12,942 nucleotides of DNA, taken from contig CALXJN010000077.1 of assembly GCA_944388635.1 (NCBI GenBank), positions 1-12,942 of the forward strand, in the 5' to 3' direction. Below, in pieces: positions 1 to 6,510 of the stretch. Source of the stretch: an uncultured Clostridia bacterium (GTDB lineage Bacteria; Bacillota; Clostridia; TANB77; CAG-508). Under the pieces are notes generated by a model. That model saw only the letters and a list, made by a program, of their open reading frames with translations. It searched no databases and was not told where the DNA came from. Each line of letters opens with the position of its first letter. The stretch's first letter is position 1. The translations under genes were made by a program, and so were the position numbers.

Positions 1-677
1 GCTTCTCCTGCTATTGCTCTCGCCATAAGAGTTTTACCTGTTCCCGGTTTTCCACAAAGTAATATTCCTTTTGGAATTTTAGCTCCCATTTTTTGGAATT
101 TTTCAGGTTCCTTTAAGAAGCTTACAATTTCTATCATTTCTTGCTTTTCTTCATCTAAACCTGCAACATCCGCAAATGTAACTTTATTTTTGTTTTCTAC
201 TCCGTCATAAATTTTTCCTTTATCTCCTAAGCCTTGCATTTTGAATATCATAACAACTATTGTTATCATAAGTGCTGTAGATATGATTGATAGAAAATTA
301 TTGCTGATTATTGAAAATACCCCACTAGATTTTTGTTCTAATTCTATCTCTCCATTTCCATTTAAGGTTTTTTCATTTATATATTCTATAAATGCTTGTG
401 TATTTGGTATAATTGCGGTTTCTGTATCTTCTTCATTTTCTCTTTCTTTATATGTTAGTTTTAAAGTTGTACTTCCAACTGTCATTTCTATTTTTTCTAT
501 CTTACCTTCGTCTATATCTTTTAAAAGCTGTGTATATGGTATGTTTTCTTTTTCTTCTTCATTTTGCTTCATAAGAAATGCAGTTGCAACAAGCGCTATT
601 GCAATTATGGTGCATATACAAAGTATTATCATATATAAATTATTTTTATTAGGTTTTTTATTGTTCTTTTTACTCAC
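1..677 (-). CDS. ftsH: ATP-dependent zinc metalloprotease FtsH, N-terminal part (runs off the window)
   Basis: The first 225 codons of a membrane-anchored AAA+ protease that degrades misfolded or regulatory membrane and cytosolic proteins. Seen: a short Lys/Asn-rich cytoplasmic start, transmembrane segment about residues 14-36, an extracytoplasmic domain of about 85 residues, a second transmembrane segment about 121-147, then the AAA+ entry motif VTFADVAG (166-173), KIPKGILL (200-207) and Walker A GKPGTGKT (209-216). Walker B, the second region of homology and the HEXXH zinc site lie outside the window. The start is GTG at 677, 9 nt after AAAGGA. The ATG 4 nt further upstream gives only a 4-codon frame, so it is not the start. 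It lies 17 nt after the DUF1189-like gene and is probably cotranscribed with it. The lysine in Walker A, where FtsH usually has proline (GPPGTGKT), is unusual and may mark a divergent paralogue. The family call is secure. Confidence 0.93.
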   Translation of the reverse strand, partial: MSKKNNKKPNKNNLYMIILCICTIIAIALVATAFLMKQNEEEKENIPYTQLLKDIDEGKIEKIEMTVGSTTLKLTYKERENEEDTETAIIPNTQAFIEYINEKTLNGNGEIELEQKSSGVFSIISNNFLSIISTALMITIVVMIFKMQGLGDKGKIYDGVENKNKVTFADVAGLDEEKQEMIEIVSFLKEPEKFQKMGAKIPKGILLCGKPGTGKTLMARAIAGE

Positions 678-686
678 TTATCATTT

Positions 687-692
687 TCCTTT
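687..692 (-). promoter_or_regulatory. Ribosome binding site that sets the GTG start of ftsH
   Basis: AAAGGA on the minus strand, with 9 nt to the GTG at 677. The nearby ATG at 683 is only 3 nt downstream of it and reaches a stop after four codons, so the GTG is preferred. Confidence 0.6.
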
Positions 693-694
693 CT

Positions 695-1693
695 TTATGC
701 ATTAGAGCCTTCTGGTTGTTCACCTTCGCCTTTTTCTTTCTTTTCTTTTTCTTCTTCGTTTTTATCTTCTTTTTCCTTTTCTTTTGGCTTTTCAATATCT
801 ATTTGCTCTTCTTTTGCTGCTTTTTCTTGTATTTTTTGTAATCTAATAAGTTGTATTCTTTGATTTATGATTTCTGTTTTAATCATAAGTATTGCAACTG
901 CTACATATATATATGAAATTGTTGTATACATCCATTGAAAATGTGATATTGTAAAGCTTGTAAATGTATTTACTAATATATATATTAAGTTAAGTACTAT
1001 TGGAAGTGTTAATGCATGTAAACCTATATTGTAAGTTGCTTTGTATACTAATCTTAGCTTTACGATTCTTGCAAATAAATATCCTAATACTCCTAAAATT
1101 AAGCCATCTATTAAGTTTGATGTAAAATATATTACAAATAAATATATGAGTATTGTTACAAAAAAGAGTGCATATATCTCTAACGCATTATTTCCTGATA
1201 TTAAGCCTATGATTTCTTCTTTATTTTCTATATTTTCTGAAAATACTTTTGAGTAACTAAATTCTTCGTCCTCTAATAAAAACTCGCTAGATACTATTGC
1301 TTTATCTTTTAATAATAATATTCCCATATTATATAAATTTATCTTTTCCATATATTCTTCTGCATTTACATTATCTGATGTATCTATTATTATAATTGGA
1401 ACTAGTTCATCTTCATTTTCAATTACTATTGGCGTTTCTTCTGCTGCTACTGTTAGTTTTCCATCTTCTATTTTGATATCTTTTATATTTTCACTTATAT
1501 AATTCCTTGTGCTATCTAATACTGTATAAAATTTGTATGTATATGCTAAAGCAACAATTGCTGTAAATATTAAAGTTAATAATAATATATATTTTATAGC
1601 ATGTAAAACTGTGTCTGCTGCAAATCTTTCATATTTTTCAAAGTCTCTTATGCTTGTCCATACATTTTTAAAGAAACCGCTCTTTTTTTCCAT
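695..1693 (-). CDS. DUF1189-like multi-pass membrane protein, function unknown
   Basis: A 332-residue membrane protein. Seen: an N-terminal stretch starting FFKNVWTSIRDFEKY, a transmembrane segment at about 34-52, an extracytoplasmic domain at about 55-168 that includes the segment IVIENEDELVPIIIIDT, then four hydrophobic segments at about 171-190, 193-212, 226-246 and 256-271. A strongly charged tail (about 285-329) is mostly Lys and Glu and is predicted to be cytoplasmic and disordered or coiled. The FxxxVWxSIxxFEKY opening, the single N-terminal helix followed by an outer domain, and the C-terminal helix cluster match my memory of the DUF1189 family (Bacillus YvdJ-like), whose role is not established. 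Start ATG has GAGGAG 5 nt upstream. It sits between cysS (40 nt upstream) and ftsH (17 nt downstream), so it is probably coexpressed with the membrane protease. No enzymatic motif was seen. Confidence 0.7.
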   Translation of the reverse strand: MEKKSGFFKNVWTSIRDFEKYERFAADTVLHAIKYILLLTLIFTAIVALAYTYKFYTVLDSTRNYISENIKDIKIEDGKLTVAAEETPIVIENEDELVPIIIIDTSDNVNAEEYMEKINLYNMGILLLKDKAIVSSEFLLEDEEFSYSKVFSENIENKEEIIGLISGNNALEIYALFFVTILIYLFVIYFTSNLIDGLILGVLGYLFARIVKLRLVYKATYNIGLHALTLPIVLNLIYILVNTFTSFTISHFQWMYTTISYIYVAVAILMIKTEIINQRIQLIRLQKIQEKAAKEEQIDIEKPKEKEKEDKNEEEKEKKEKGEGEQPEGSNA

Positions 1694-1719
1694 TGATACT
1701 CCTCGCTCTCTTTTATCTT

Positions 1720-1750
1720 AAATAGAAAAAGCCTTAAGCTTTTTCTATTT
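1720..1750 (-). terminator. Perfect 13-bp hairpin across the cysS stop codon; possible weak terminator or attenuator
   Basis: The arms 1720-1732 and 1738-1750 are perfectly complementary, with a 5-nt loop that contains the cysS stop codon (1734-1736). On the minus-strand RNA the 3' arm is GCUUUUUCUAUUU, so the U-rich stretch lies inside the stem. The stem has few G-C pairs. Termination here would be partial at best and would reduce the flow of transcripts into the DUF1189-like gene and ftsH. It might instead protect an mRNA 3' end. Confidence 0.45.
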
Positions 1751-3116
1751 GCATTCCTTCTTTAGAATCCTTAATAATATACCCTTTTTCTTTTATTCTA
1801 TCCCTAAGCTCATCTGATAATTTCCAGTCTTTATTTTCTCTTGCAACTTTTCTTTCTTCAATAAGTTTTGTTACTTCTTCTGGGATTTCTAAGCTGTTTT
1901 GTACTTTTTCATCAATTTTTAGTCCTAATACTTCGTCAAATTTAAGTAATAATTTTGCTAAGTCTTTTGACTTTTTATTATATCTTATAACATCCCAAAC
2001 AACGCTCATTGCAATTGGCATATTTAAATAATCATTTATTGCCTTATGGAATTTGTCTTCAAATTCTTCTATTAAGCTTTGTTCTACTTCATCTGTTCCA
2101 TTTAAATGTTTTTGATATCCTTCTTTTAATCTCATAAGAGATGTGTTGCTTGCAATTGCTCCTTCAAAAGTAAAGTTTAATTTGTTTCTATAATGTGATG
2201 AAAAGCAAAATAACTTATAGGCAAGTGGTTCTATTCCTTTTTCTTTTAAATTATCTAAAGTGTAGATATTTCCTAAACTTTTTGACATCTTTCCACCGTC
2301 TACTGTTAAGAAGTTACAATGCATCCAATACTTAGCAGGTATTTTGCCACATCTTCCTTTACTTTGCGCTATCTCGTTTTCATGGTGTGTTGGTATATGG
2401 TCTATGCCACCTGTATGTATATCAAATTGTTCTCCTAAATATTTGCTACTCATTGCAGAACATTCTATATGCCAACCTGGGTAGCTTAATCCCCATGGGC
2501 TTTCCCATTTCATTATATGATTTTTTGGTGCTTTAATCCAAAGTGCAAAATCTTCTGGATTTCTTTTTTCTTTGTCTACTTCAACTCTTGCACCTGCAAT
2601 TTGTTCATCGACTTTTCTATCTGATAAAACTGGATATTTATCTAGTTTTGATATGTCAAAATATATTCCTCTTGAAGTTTCATATCCATATCCATTTTTA
2701 ACAATGTCTGACACATATTCTATCATTTCCTTTATATGGTCTGTTGCTTTACATATAATTTCTGGTCTATCTATATTTAATTTATCAAAATCTTTTAAAA
2801 ATATATTTGTATAATATTCTGCAATTTCATACGGATTTTTGTTTTCCTTTTTTGCAGCTTTTGCGATTTTGTCTTCTCCCTCGTCTGCATCTGACTCTAA
2901 ATGTCCCACATCTGTTATATTCATTGCGTGTTTTAGATTATATCCATTATATTTTAGCACTCTTCTTAATGTATCCATGAATACATAAGCTCTAAAATTA
3001 CCTATATGTGCATAGCTATATACTGTTGGCCCACATGAATATATTCTAACAACATCATTTATTGGAGTAAATTCTTCTTTTTGCCTTGAAAGTGTATTAT
3101 ATAGCCTTAATTCCAA
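1734..3116 (-). CDS. cysS: Cysteinyl-tRNA synthetase
   Basis: Class I aminoacyl-tRNA synthetase that charges tRNA-Cys with cysteine in the cytoplasm. At 460 residues it has the usual length. Seen: the nucleotide-binding HIGN signature at 37-40 (HIGH-type), KMSKS at 276-280, and the four zinc ligands that give cysteine specificity: Cys28 (SCGPT), Cys219 (WHIECSAM), and His244 and Glu248 of HHENE. A Lys/Glu-rich helical C-terminal part (about 340-460) fits the anticodon-recognition region. The active-site segment reads TGGIDHIPTHHENE where the best-known bacterial enzymes have TGGxDLxFPHHENE, a variant seen in some other CysRS lineages. Start is TTG at 3116: AAGGAGG lies 7 nt upstream and an in-frame TAA directly precedes the TTG, so no earlier start exists. 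It follows the PBP gene by 63 nt and a 14-bp hairpin. Confidence 0.97.
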   Translation of the reverse strand: MELRLYNTLSRQKEEFTPINDVVRIYSCGPTVYSYAHIGNFRAYVFMDTLRRVLKYNGYNLKHAMNITDVGHLESDADEGEDKIAKAAKKENKNPYEIAEYYTNIFLKDFDKLNIDRPEIICKATDHIKEMIEYVSDIVKNGYGYETSRGIYFDISKLDKYPVLSDRKVDEQIAGARVEVDKEKRNPEDFALWIKAPKNHIMKWESPWGLSYPGWHIECSAMSSKYLGEQFDIHTGGIDHIPTHHENEIAQSKGRCGKIPAKYWMHCNFLTVDGGKMSKSLGNIYTLDNLKEKGIEPLAYKLFCFSSHYRNKLNFTFEGAIASNTSLMRLKEGYQKHLNGTDEVEQSLIEEFEDKFHKAINDYLNMPIAMSVVWDVIRYNKKSKDLAKLLLKFDEVLGLKIDEKVQNSLEIPEEVTKLIEERKVARENKDWKLSDELRDRIKEKGYIIKDSKEGMQIEKA

Positions 3117-3123
3117 TTATATG

Positions 3124-3130
3124 CCTCCTT
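3124..3130 (-). promoter_or_regulatory. Strong ribosome binding site that fixes the TTG start of cysS
   Basis: AAGGAGG on the minus strand, 7 nt before TTG at 3116. The codon just upstream in the same frame is TAA, and no ATG or GTG is available nearby, so the site decides in favour of TTG. Confidence 0.8.
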
Positions 3131-3139
3131 TTTAGTTGT

Positions 3140-3174
3140 TTTGAAGAATCTGGAAACTCCCCAGATTCTTCAAA
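3140..3174 (-). repeat. Perfect 14-bp inverted repeat between the PBP gene and cysS
   Basis: Arms 3140-3153 and 3161-3174 pair perfectly around a 7-nt loop. It begins 5 nt after the PBP stop codon and ends 9 nt before the cysS ribosome binding site. On the minus-strand RNA it is followed by AAAACAAC rather than a U run, and the plus-strand side is not U-rich either, so it is not a canonical intrinsic terminator. It could stabilise the PBP mRNA 3' end, act as a processing site or pause RNA polymerase before cysS. Confidence 0.6.
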
Positions 3175-3179
3175 TATAA

Positions 3180-5894
3180 TTATTCAACTTTATTTTGAGT
3201 TGGTTTTGCTTCAGTTTCTTTATCTGGTTCTTTGCTTGTATTTGTATTGTTTTTGTCTGTGTTTGTATTATTTTTATCTGTATTTGTGTTTTTGTCATTT
3301 GTATTTGTGTTAGTATTTGTATTTCCTTTGTCTGTATTTGTATTTGTGTTATTCTTATCCGTGTTTGTGTTTGTATTTTTATCTTTGTCTTTGTCTGTAT
3401 TTGTTGTAGTATTTTTATCTTTGTCTTTATCTTTATCTGTATTTGTATCTGTTGTTATTTCATTTGCTATTACATTTTCCTTTGGCTTATCTTCTTTTTT
3501 GCATTCTTCACAAGTTTCTGTTGGTAACATATATTTTGCATCATTTGCCTTTTTCCATGATGTATCTTTTTCACTATTTTCTCTTGTTATGAATACCTTT
3601 TCTGATGTGTCAGTACAGTTGTCTGATGCAAGTTTTCCTGTTTTATTACATACTTTTGCTTTTACATGTGTATCACATTTTTCTGTTGGCACTGTTCCTT
3701 CTGCAAAATACTCTGTATAGACTTGTGTTCCTTCTGCTTCTCTACATAAGTCTGTTGCAAGTAAACCTGATTTTGAACATACTGTAGCTGTTTTTATTCC
3801 GTCTGGTCTTTCAAATTCTGCTGAGTCTAAGTCTTTATGTACAGTTTTCATTACTGCTCCCCATAATCTTGCAGCTGTTCCACTTGTTCCTGCCTTTCCG
3901 TCTGTTTCATAATCATATCCCATCCATACTGCTGCTGCATAATATGGTGTAAAGCCACAGAACCATACAGCTTTAGATTCATTTGTTGTACCTGTTTTTC
4001 CGGCTGTATCTTGACCACTTACTCTAGCTCCTGTACCTGTTGCTCCAGAGCTTCCTGTTAAACCTGTTCCTGTTGGTTCTTGTAATAATGTCTGTAATAT
4101 CCATGCATTTTGCTCTGATAATACTCTTCTTTTTTCTTGGTGTTCGCCTATTACTTCATTTCCGTCTATGTCTGTAATTTTTATATAAAATGTTGGTTCT
4201 ATATATTCTCCATAATTTGCAATTGTTGCATATGCTCCTGCCATTTCAAGAACTGTTGGTCCTGTTGACATTCCACCTAATGCAAGTGATAATCCGTCTT
4301 GTTGTTCATTTGTTGTATCTAATCCAAAGTTTGCTAAATATTCGAGTGATTTTGCAACTGTTAGTCTTTTCATAAATTTAACTTCTGGTATATTTCTTGA
4401 TACTCTTAAGATATACCTAACGTTCATTAATCCATAATATCCTGAGCTGTCATTTCTTGGAGAATAATCTCCAAATGTTGTTGGTGTGTCATCTTCAACA
4501 GATGCTGCTGTAATTAATCCTTCTTCTAGTGATGGTCCTATTACTGCTAATGGTTTTATTGCAGAACCTGGGCTATGGGTTGCTTTTACCATTCTATTAA
4601 ATCCTTCTGATGTTGTCTTTTCTCCAAATCCACTTGTTCCTGCAACTACATATCCTGTTTCTGGATTTATTATTACCATTGCAGATTCTCTTCTTACTTC
4701 TACTTCTGTTTTGTTTCCTTCATTATCTTCTCTTGTTACTGTCTTATATTTTGTAGTCCATTTACTACTATTATTTATATATTGCTCATCTATTGCGCTT
4801 TGTACATTTGGATCGTATGTTGTGTATATTTGATATCCGTCTCCATACAAATGCATTTTTGCTTCATCTCTAGACCAATTATTTAATTCCATTAAATCTT
4901 CAAGTATTTCATCTACTGCTGCTTCTGCATGGTATGTTAAGTTGTTATTTTGATATACTGTTCCTTGAGTAAATTTTATTCCTGCATCTACTTCTTGTAT
5001 TGCAGCATCATATTCTTCTTGTGTAATTTTTCCGAGTTCAAGCATTTTTCCAAGTACTGTTTTTACTCTTTTATTTATCCTTTCTGTTTTATCTGTTTCT
5101 GTGAAAGGATTATATGTATTTGGTGCATGTGTTATACCTGCTAAATATGCTGATTCTACAAGTGTTAAATCTTTTGCTTCTTTGTCAAAATAAAATCTTG
5201 CTGCTGTTTGCACACCATATAAGTTTTTGCCTCCACCTCCAAGTGGAATTAAGTTTAAGTACATTTCAAGTATTTGGTCTTTTGAAAGTATATCTTCTAC
5301 TTGGTATGCTCTAACTATTTCTTTTATTTTTCTAAGGGCGCCATCAAATGCTGAATCTGCACGTTCTCCTGTTAAGTTTTTAACAAGCTGCTGAGTTATT
5401 GTACTTCCACCATAAGATGATTCTCCTCCATTTGTTGCAAACGTAAATAATGCACCTGCTGTTCTCTTCCAGTCTACTCCGTTATGGCTTTCAAATCTTT
5501 CGTCTTCTATTGAAATAAATGCGTCAAATAAGTATGGAGACATTTCTTCTTTACTTATTATCTCTCTATTTTCTTCTCCACTGAGGCTAAGTATTTCATT
5601 TCCATTTATATCATACATAGTTGAATTTGTATAACTTATGACTAGTGTTTCTTCATCTATTGCCCAGTCTCCCCAAATACATCTATATAATATTGCTGCA
5701 AATATTCCTCCTCCTATAACTACAAGTAATATAAATGTAATTAGTAAGATTTTAAGTAGTAATCTAAGTCTTGGATGTTTTTTCTTTTTCTTGTTTTTGC
5801 CCTTTTTCTTTACTGGTTTATATATCATAGTATTTTCGTTATCTGAACTTTTTTGTTCTTCCTTCTTTACATCTTTTTTCTTTTTTTCTTCCAT
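3180..5894 (-). CDS. Class A penicillin-binding protein (PBP1A-like): bifunctional glycosyltransferase and transpeptidase
   Basis: A 904-residue membrane-anchored enzyme that polymerises lipid II into glycan strands and cross-links the peptides outside the membrane. Seen: a Lys-rich cytoplasmic tail (1-43), one transmembrane helix (about 44-70), a GT51 glycosyltransferase domain with EDERF (130-134, catalytic Glu130) and GGSTITQQ (162-169), and a transpeptidase domain with SxxK = SAIK (444-447), SxN = SRN (499-501) and KTGTT (633-637). Residues 700-800 carry two related Cys-flanked units, VCSKSGLLATDLC and VCNKTGKLASDNC, and further cysteines including CEEC at 795-798. The tail from about 813 is a low-complexity Asn/Thr/Lys/Asp repeat. 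Start ATG 5894 has AAAGGA 9 nt upstream. An in-frame ATG at 5969 lacks a ribosome binding site and overlaps the promoter. It is first in a probable pbp-cysS-DUF1189-ftsH transcript. Closest to PBP1A or PonA types. Confidence 0.95.
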   Translation of the reverse strand: MEEKKKKDVKKEEQKSSDNENTMIYKPVKKKGKNKKKKKHPRLRLLLKILLITFILLVVIGGGIFAAILYRCIWGDWAIDEETLVISYTNSTMYDINGNEILSLSGEENREIISKEEMSPYLFDAFISIEDERFESHNGVDWKRTAGALFTFATNGGESSYGGSTITQQLVKNLTGERADSAFDGALRKIKEIVRAYQVEDILSKDQILEMYLNLIPLGGGGKNLYGVQTAARFYFDKEAKDLTLVESAYLAGITHAPNTYNPFTETDKTERINKRVKTVLGKMLELGKITQEEYDAAIQEVDAGIKFTQGTVYQNNNLTYHAEAAVDEILEDLMELNNWSRDEAKMHLYGDGYQIYTTYDPNVQSAIDEQYINNSSKWTTKYKTVTREDNEGNKTEVEVRRESAMVIINPETGYVVAGTSGFGEKTTSEGFNRMVKATHSPGSAIKPLAVIGPSLEEGLITAASVEDDTPTTFGDYSPRNDSSGYYGLMNVRYILRVSRNIPEVKFMKRLTVAKSLEYLANFGLDTTNEQQDGLSLALGGMSTGPTVLEMAGAYATIANYGEYIEPTFYIKITDIDGNEVIGEHQEKRRVLSEQNAWILQTLLQEPTGTGLTGSSGATGTGARVSGQDTAGKTGTTNESKAVWFCGFTPYYAAAVWMGYDYETDGKAGTSGTAARLWGAVMKTVHKDLDSAEFERPDGIKTATVCSKSGLLATDLCREAEGTQVYTEYFAEGTVPTEKCDTHVKAKVCNKTGKLASDNCTDTSEKVFITRENSEKDTSWKKANDAKYMLPTETCEECKKEDKPKENVIANEITTDTNTDKDKDKDKNTTTNTDKDKDKNTNTNTDKNNTNTNTDKGNTNTNTNTNDKNTNTDKNNTNTDKNNTNTSKEPDKETEAKPTQNKVE
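3222..3456 (-). repeat. Low-complexity coding repeat: Asn-Thr-Asp-Lys tail of the PBP
   Basis: Residues about 813-889 of the PBP are almost entirely Asn, Thr, Asp and Lys in irregular units such as TNTDK, NTNTDKN and DKDKDK. The DNA is a degenerate run of short purine-rich codons on the minus strand. Such tracts can change length by slipped-strand replication. The tail is extracytoplasmic, hydrophilic and probably disordered. Confidence 0.85.
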
Positions 5895-5903
5895 ATTTAT
5901 ATT

Positions 5904-5909
5904 TCCTTT
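5904..5909 (-). promoter_or_regulatory. Ribosome binding site selecting the PBP start at 5894
   Basis: AAAGGA on the minus strand with 9 nt to ATG 5894. It lies inside the longer open frame that begins at 5969, which shows that the longer frame is not the translated start. Confidence 0.7.
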
Positions 5910-5957
5910 CTCTAAGTTATATCTACATTTCTTGAGGCTACAACTTACGATAGTACT

Positions 5958-5986
5958 ATTATAATACAAAACTTCTAAAAGATAAA
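5958..5986 (-). promoter_or_regulatory. Predicted sigma-A promoter of the pbp-cysS-DUF1189-ftsH run
   Basis: Minus strand: a perfect -10 TATAAT at 5963-5958, a 17-nt spacer and a weak -35 TTTATC at 5986-5981 (3 of 6 consensus bases). It lies about 65 nt upstream of the PBP start and downstream of the spoIIID terminator, which is where a promoter is needed. Confidence 0.55.
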
Positions 5987-6049
5987 GTCTTTTTATTAAA
6001 ATAATATTATTAAGATTTACTTAATGTTACATTTTCTAGGTTTTTAAGC

Positions 6050-6078
6050 AAAAAGGAAGGCAAAATACCTTCCTTTTT
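6050..6078 (-). terminator. Intrinsic terminator after spoIIID
   Basis: 11-bp perfect stem (6050-6060 with 6068-6078) and a 7-nt loop. On the minus strand the 3' arm ends in TTTTT, just after the spoIIID stop codon at 6083. The symmetrical A/T flanks mean it could also work in the other direction, but no gene on the plus strand needs it. Confidence 0.85.
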
Positions 6079-6082
6079 ACTT

Positions 6083-6359
6083 CTATGCAGTTTGTTTTTC
6101 TTCATCTTCTTTCTTTATGTATTTAAGTTTTGTTGCCATACCTCCTCTTATATGTCTTTCTGCTTTATTTTCGTCTAGTATTTTCCTTACCTCTACTGCT
6201 AACGCTGGATTTATCTTTATAAGTCTTTCGCTCACATCCTTGTGCACAGTGCTTTTGGAAATCCCGAAATTTTTTCGCAGCTCCTCTAACTGTATCTTTT
6301 GAATCTATAATATATCGTGCGAGTAAGCATGCACGTTCCTCTATTGTTATACCTTTCAT
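6083..6359 (-). CDS. spoIIID: Sporulation transcription factor SpoIIID, frame interrupted by +1 at a CGG codon
   Basis: Small helix-turn-helix regulator that acts in the mother cell during sporulation. The first frame opens at ATG 6359 (GGAGGG 5 nt upstream) and reads ITIEERACLLARYIIDSKD then TVRGAAKKF; after codon 31 (TTT) it meets CGG, then runs 33 more unrelated codons to a TAA at 6165. If one nucleotide is skipped at CGG (6266), the frame continues GISKSTVHKDVSERL and later RHIRGGMATKLKY, both hallmark SpoIIID segments, to TAG at 6083. The whole product is 91 residues, against 93 in Bacillus subtilis from memory. The break lies inside the helix-turn-helix (about 23-46), so the unshifted 64-residue product could not bind DNA. 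The restored residue 32 is glycine, at the expected turn. It could be a true pseudogene, a sequencing indel in the adjacent A6T3 run, or a recoded gene; see findings. Confidence 0.88.
6264..6270 (-). other. Candidate +1 recoding site in spoIIID (AAA TTT CGG G)
   Basis: In the initiating frame the codons are AAA AAA TTT CGG GAT. The conserved protein resumes as TTT (C) GGG ATT TCC, that is Phe-Gly-Ile-Ser. tRNA-Phe on UUU could re-pair on the overlapping UUC after moving by one base, leaving GGG in the A site. An SD-like AGAGGAG lies about 12 nt before the TTT codon. Seen directly: the break and CGG. Inferred: that ribosomes shift here. Confidence 0.5.
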
Positions 6360-6364
6360 GATAG

Positions 6365-6413
6365 CCCTCCATTAGAATATGAATACTTTTGTTTAATTCT
6401 ATTCATTTGAGGG
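6365..6413 (-). promoter_or_regulatory. Leader hairpin that could hide the spoIIID ribosome binding site
   Basis: On the minus-strand RNA, CCCUC (6413-6409) can pair with GAGGG of the ribosome binding site (6369-6365). Inside it AUGAAUA (6406-6400) pairs perfectly with UAUUCAU (6385-6379) around a 14-nt loop. That gives 5 plus 7 base pairs separated by a 2 x 9 internal loop. Translation may be gated by this fold. It is short and A/U-rich inside, so stability is modest. Confidence 0.35.
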
Positions 6414-6435
6414 TTGTATTAGAACGTTTTTTAGT

Positions 6436-6464
6436 TAGGTATGTTTTTGTCTTTAGTTATATAA
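6436..6464 (-). promoter_or_regulatory. Weak candidate sigma-E-type promoter for spoIIID
   Basis: Minus strand: CATACCTA at 6443-6436 resembles the sigma-E -10 (CATACAMT). TTATATAA at 6464-6457 partly resembles the -35 (KMATATTT), with a 13-nt spacer, one short of usual. Spacing to the gene leaves a leader of about 70 nt. In Bacillus subtilis spoIIID is sigma-E dependent, which is why this match was looked for. AT-rich sequence makes chance matches easy. Confidence 0.25.
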
Positions 6465-6510
6465 ATTTGAGTGTAAATATATTTGCCTAAACTTTTTTGT
6501 GAAAATTGTC

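Noticed and set aside
241..705. Plus-strand open frame of 154 codons
   Set aside because: It lies antisense over ftsH, which has clear family motifs; hydrophobic composition is what antisense of a Lys/Glu-rich AT-rich gene gives.
3195..3720. Plus-strand open frames rich in Val, Phe, Cys and Leu
   Set aside because: They are the antisense of the TNTDK repeat and Cys-rich tail of the PBP; low-complexity repeats keep several frames open.
5895..5969. Longer PBP start at ATG 5969
   Set aside because: No ribosome binding site before it, it overlaps the predicted -10 box, and the added 25 residues do not look like a PBP N-terminus. ATG 5894 has a good site.
6000..6011. 12-bp palindrome AATAATATTATT between spoIIID and pbp
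   Set aside because: Pure A/T palindrome in AT-rich intergenic DNA; no further support for an operator.
6264..6275. Plain sequencing error in the A6T3 run as the whole explanation for the spoIIID break
   Set aside because: Cannot be excluded without reads, but it does not explain why carA breaks at the only other in-frame CGG, with no homopolymer there.
6374..6404. Sigma-E-like pair GAATAGAA, 15-nt spacer, CATATTCT near spoIIID
   Set aside because: The start of transcription would fall within the ribosome binding site at 6365-6370, leaving no usable leader.
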